Shown: one piece after another, positions 63,404-64,000 of the stretch
Layout: each line of letters starts with the position of its first letter
How positions within the stretch are numbered: the first letter of the stretch is position 1
Source of the DNA: Bog-756 sp963828385
GTDB taxonomy: Bacteria > Actinomycetota > Acidimicrobiia > Acidimicrobiales > RAAP-2
DNA: 64,000 nt
NCBI GenBank assembly: GCA_963828385.1
Contig: CAWHEF010000002.1
Coordinates: 2,356,001-2,420,000 of the forward strand
Direction: 5' to 3'
Translations under genes and position numbers: made by a program
The notes under the pieces: model-generated
Databases searched by the model: none
Told to the model about the DNA's origin: nothing
The model's input: only the letters and a program-made list of their open reading frames with translations

Positions 63404-64000
63404 ATGAGCACGGCACCGGCGGTGGTGGCCGCTCTCCTCGATCACCGCCATGACCGCCGCCTGCTCCTCAGCCCCGTCGGGCGAGCGGCCCGACATCGAC
63501 GAGAGCGCCCCGGACGACAGCCAGCTCGACGACCGGCGCGCCCCCAACGAGCACCACGACGTCGGGCGCCCCGACCGTTCCGACCGGCGGTCACCTGGCT
63601 GTGCCGGCCCGGAGTCATCGACGACCCCTGCACGTCGAACCTCGGCCACGATCGTGCCGGCCAACGGGCGCCGACAAGGTCGTGACCACCGCTCCGGCGG
63701 TCAGCCGCAAGATCGACTGCTTCTACGTGTACCCCACGGTCAGCACCCAGCCCACGGCCAACTCGACTCTGTCCGTCGACCCCGAGGAGACGGCGGTGGC
63801 GGTGGCCCAGGCATCACGATTCTCCCAGGTGTGCAACGTGTACGCCCCGATGTACCGCCAGCTCACGCTGGCCGCCATCGCCGGACGGCGCCGGTGCCGA
63901 CGCCATGGACGTGAGCCTCGCCTACGAGGACGTCCTGCCAGGCGTGGCGGTACTACCTGGCCCACTACAACGCCGGACGGGGCGTGGCCTTCATCGGCCA
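63404..64000 (+). pseudogene. DUF3089-domain lipoprotein, frameshifted and cut by window end
   Basis: ATG 63404 has GGAGG six bases upstream. The N-terminus MSTAPAVVAALL continues, one base later, into ITAMTAACSSAPSGE, a lipoprotein signal with lipobox TAAC. Further pieces match DUF3089 alpha/beta-hydrolase proteins: VTWLCRPGVIDDPCTSNLG, SRKIDCFYVYPTVSTQPTAN, ASRFSQVCNVYAPMYRQLT, and at the edge WRYYLAHYNAGRGVAFIG. At least four frame changes occur in under 600 bases. Function of the family is unknown; probably an envelope-associated esterase. Confidence 0.68.

Overview
The window is about 70% GC and its genes show third-position GC bias, frequent GTG/TTG starts, many 4-base ATGA/GTGA overlaps and apparently leaderless promoters. 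Together with the gene content (homodimeric AceE, SufBCDSU with a Rieske protein, biotin-carboxylase/BCCP fusion, MetH with adenosyltransferase, HhH-GPD base-excision protein) this points to an actinobacterium, possibly of the Acidimicrobiia. The class assignment is inference. No rRNA, tRNA, CRISPR array, IS element or prophage was seen, and no gene-free stretch exceeds 300 bases. It reads as ordinary chromosomal backbone.

Layout. 1-3 kb: nucleotide-sugar genes (UDP-glucose dehydrogenase, rmlD, rmlB); rmlC lies apart at 60.4 kb. 3-7 kb: birA divergent from the carboxylase alpha subunit that its product should biotinylate, then an M20 amidohydrolase. 7-14 kb: GNAT, mycoredoxin-like protein, acyl-CoA mutase large subunit, rhodanese-ThiF fusion, nitroreductase, methyltransferase, CysE-like acetyltransferase, unknown protein. 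14-21 kb: gpsA, pepA, cobalamin adenosyltransferase, metH. 21.5-23.5 kb: an XRE/nucleotidyltransferase pair that looks like a toxin-antitoxin module, and a phosphotransferase. 23.5-30.2 kb (minus strand): a compact lipoate operon, lpd - E2 - lipB::lipA fusion - M24 peptidase - SDR. The E1 partner aceE is at 36.3 kb. 30-36 kb: secreted S15/CocE-type hydrolase, ABC exporter pair, 3-hydroxyacyl-CoA dehydrogenase, RNase H. 39-47.5 kb: GNAT/adenylate-forming pair, HhH-GPD protein, thiE, acyl-CoA dehydrogenase, MBL hydrolase, glycogen-debranching-like enzyme.

47.7-55.9 kb carries a complete but rearranged SUF iron-sulfur assembly set: sufC1-sufS-sufU on the plus strand run into sufC2-Rieske-sufD on the minus strand, with sufB and a small Cys-rich protein further on, beyond an enoyl-CoA hydratase/isomerase gene. 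There are two divergent sufC genes. 56-64 kb: oligopeptidase B, a RodZ-like membrane protein, SDR, rmlC, flavin reductase, MBL hydrolase, an epoxide-hydrolase-like protein and a DUF3089 lipoprotein cut by the window end.

A dozen genes, several of them housekeeping, carry single-base frameshifts, and these become very dense after about 60.7 kb. This looks more like sequence error near a contig end than biology. Such genes are entered as pseudogenes with the frame break stated. The observations most worth following are the LipB-LipA fusion, the split two-SufC SUF locus with its Cys-rich neighbour, the coupled GNAT/adenylate-forming pair, and a recurrent TAnnnT-6/7 nt-start codon signature.
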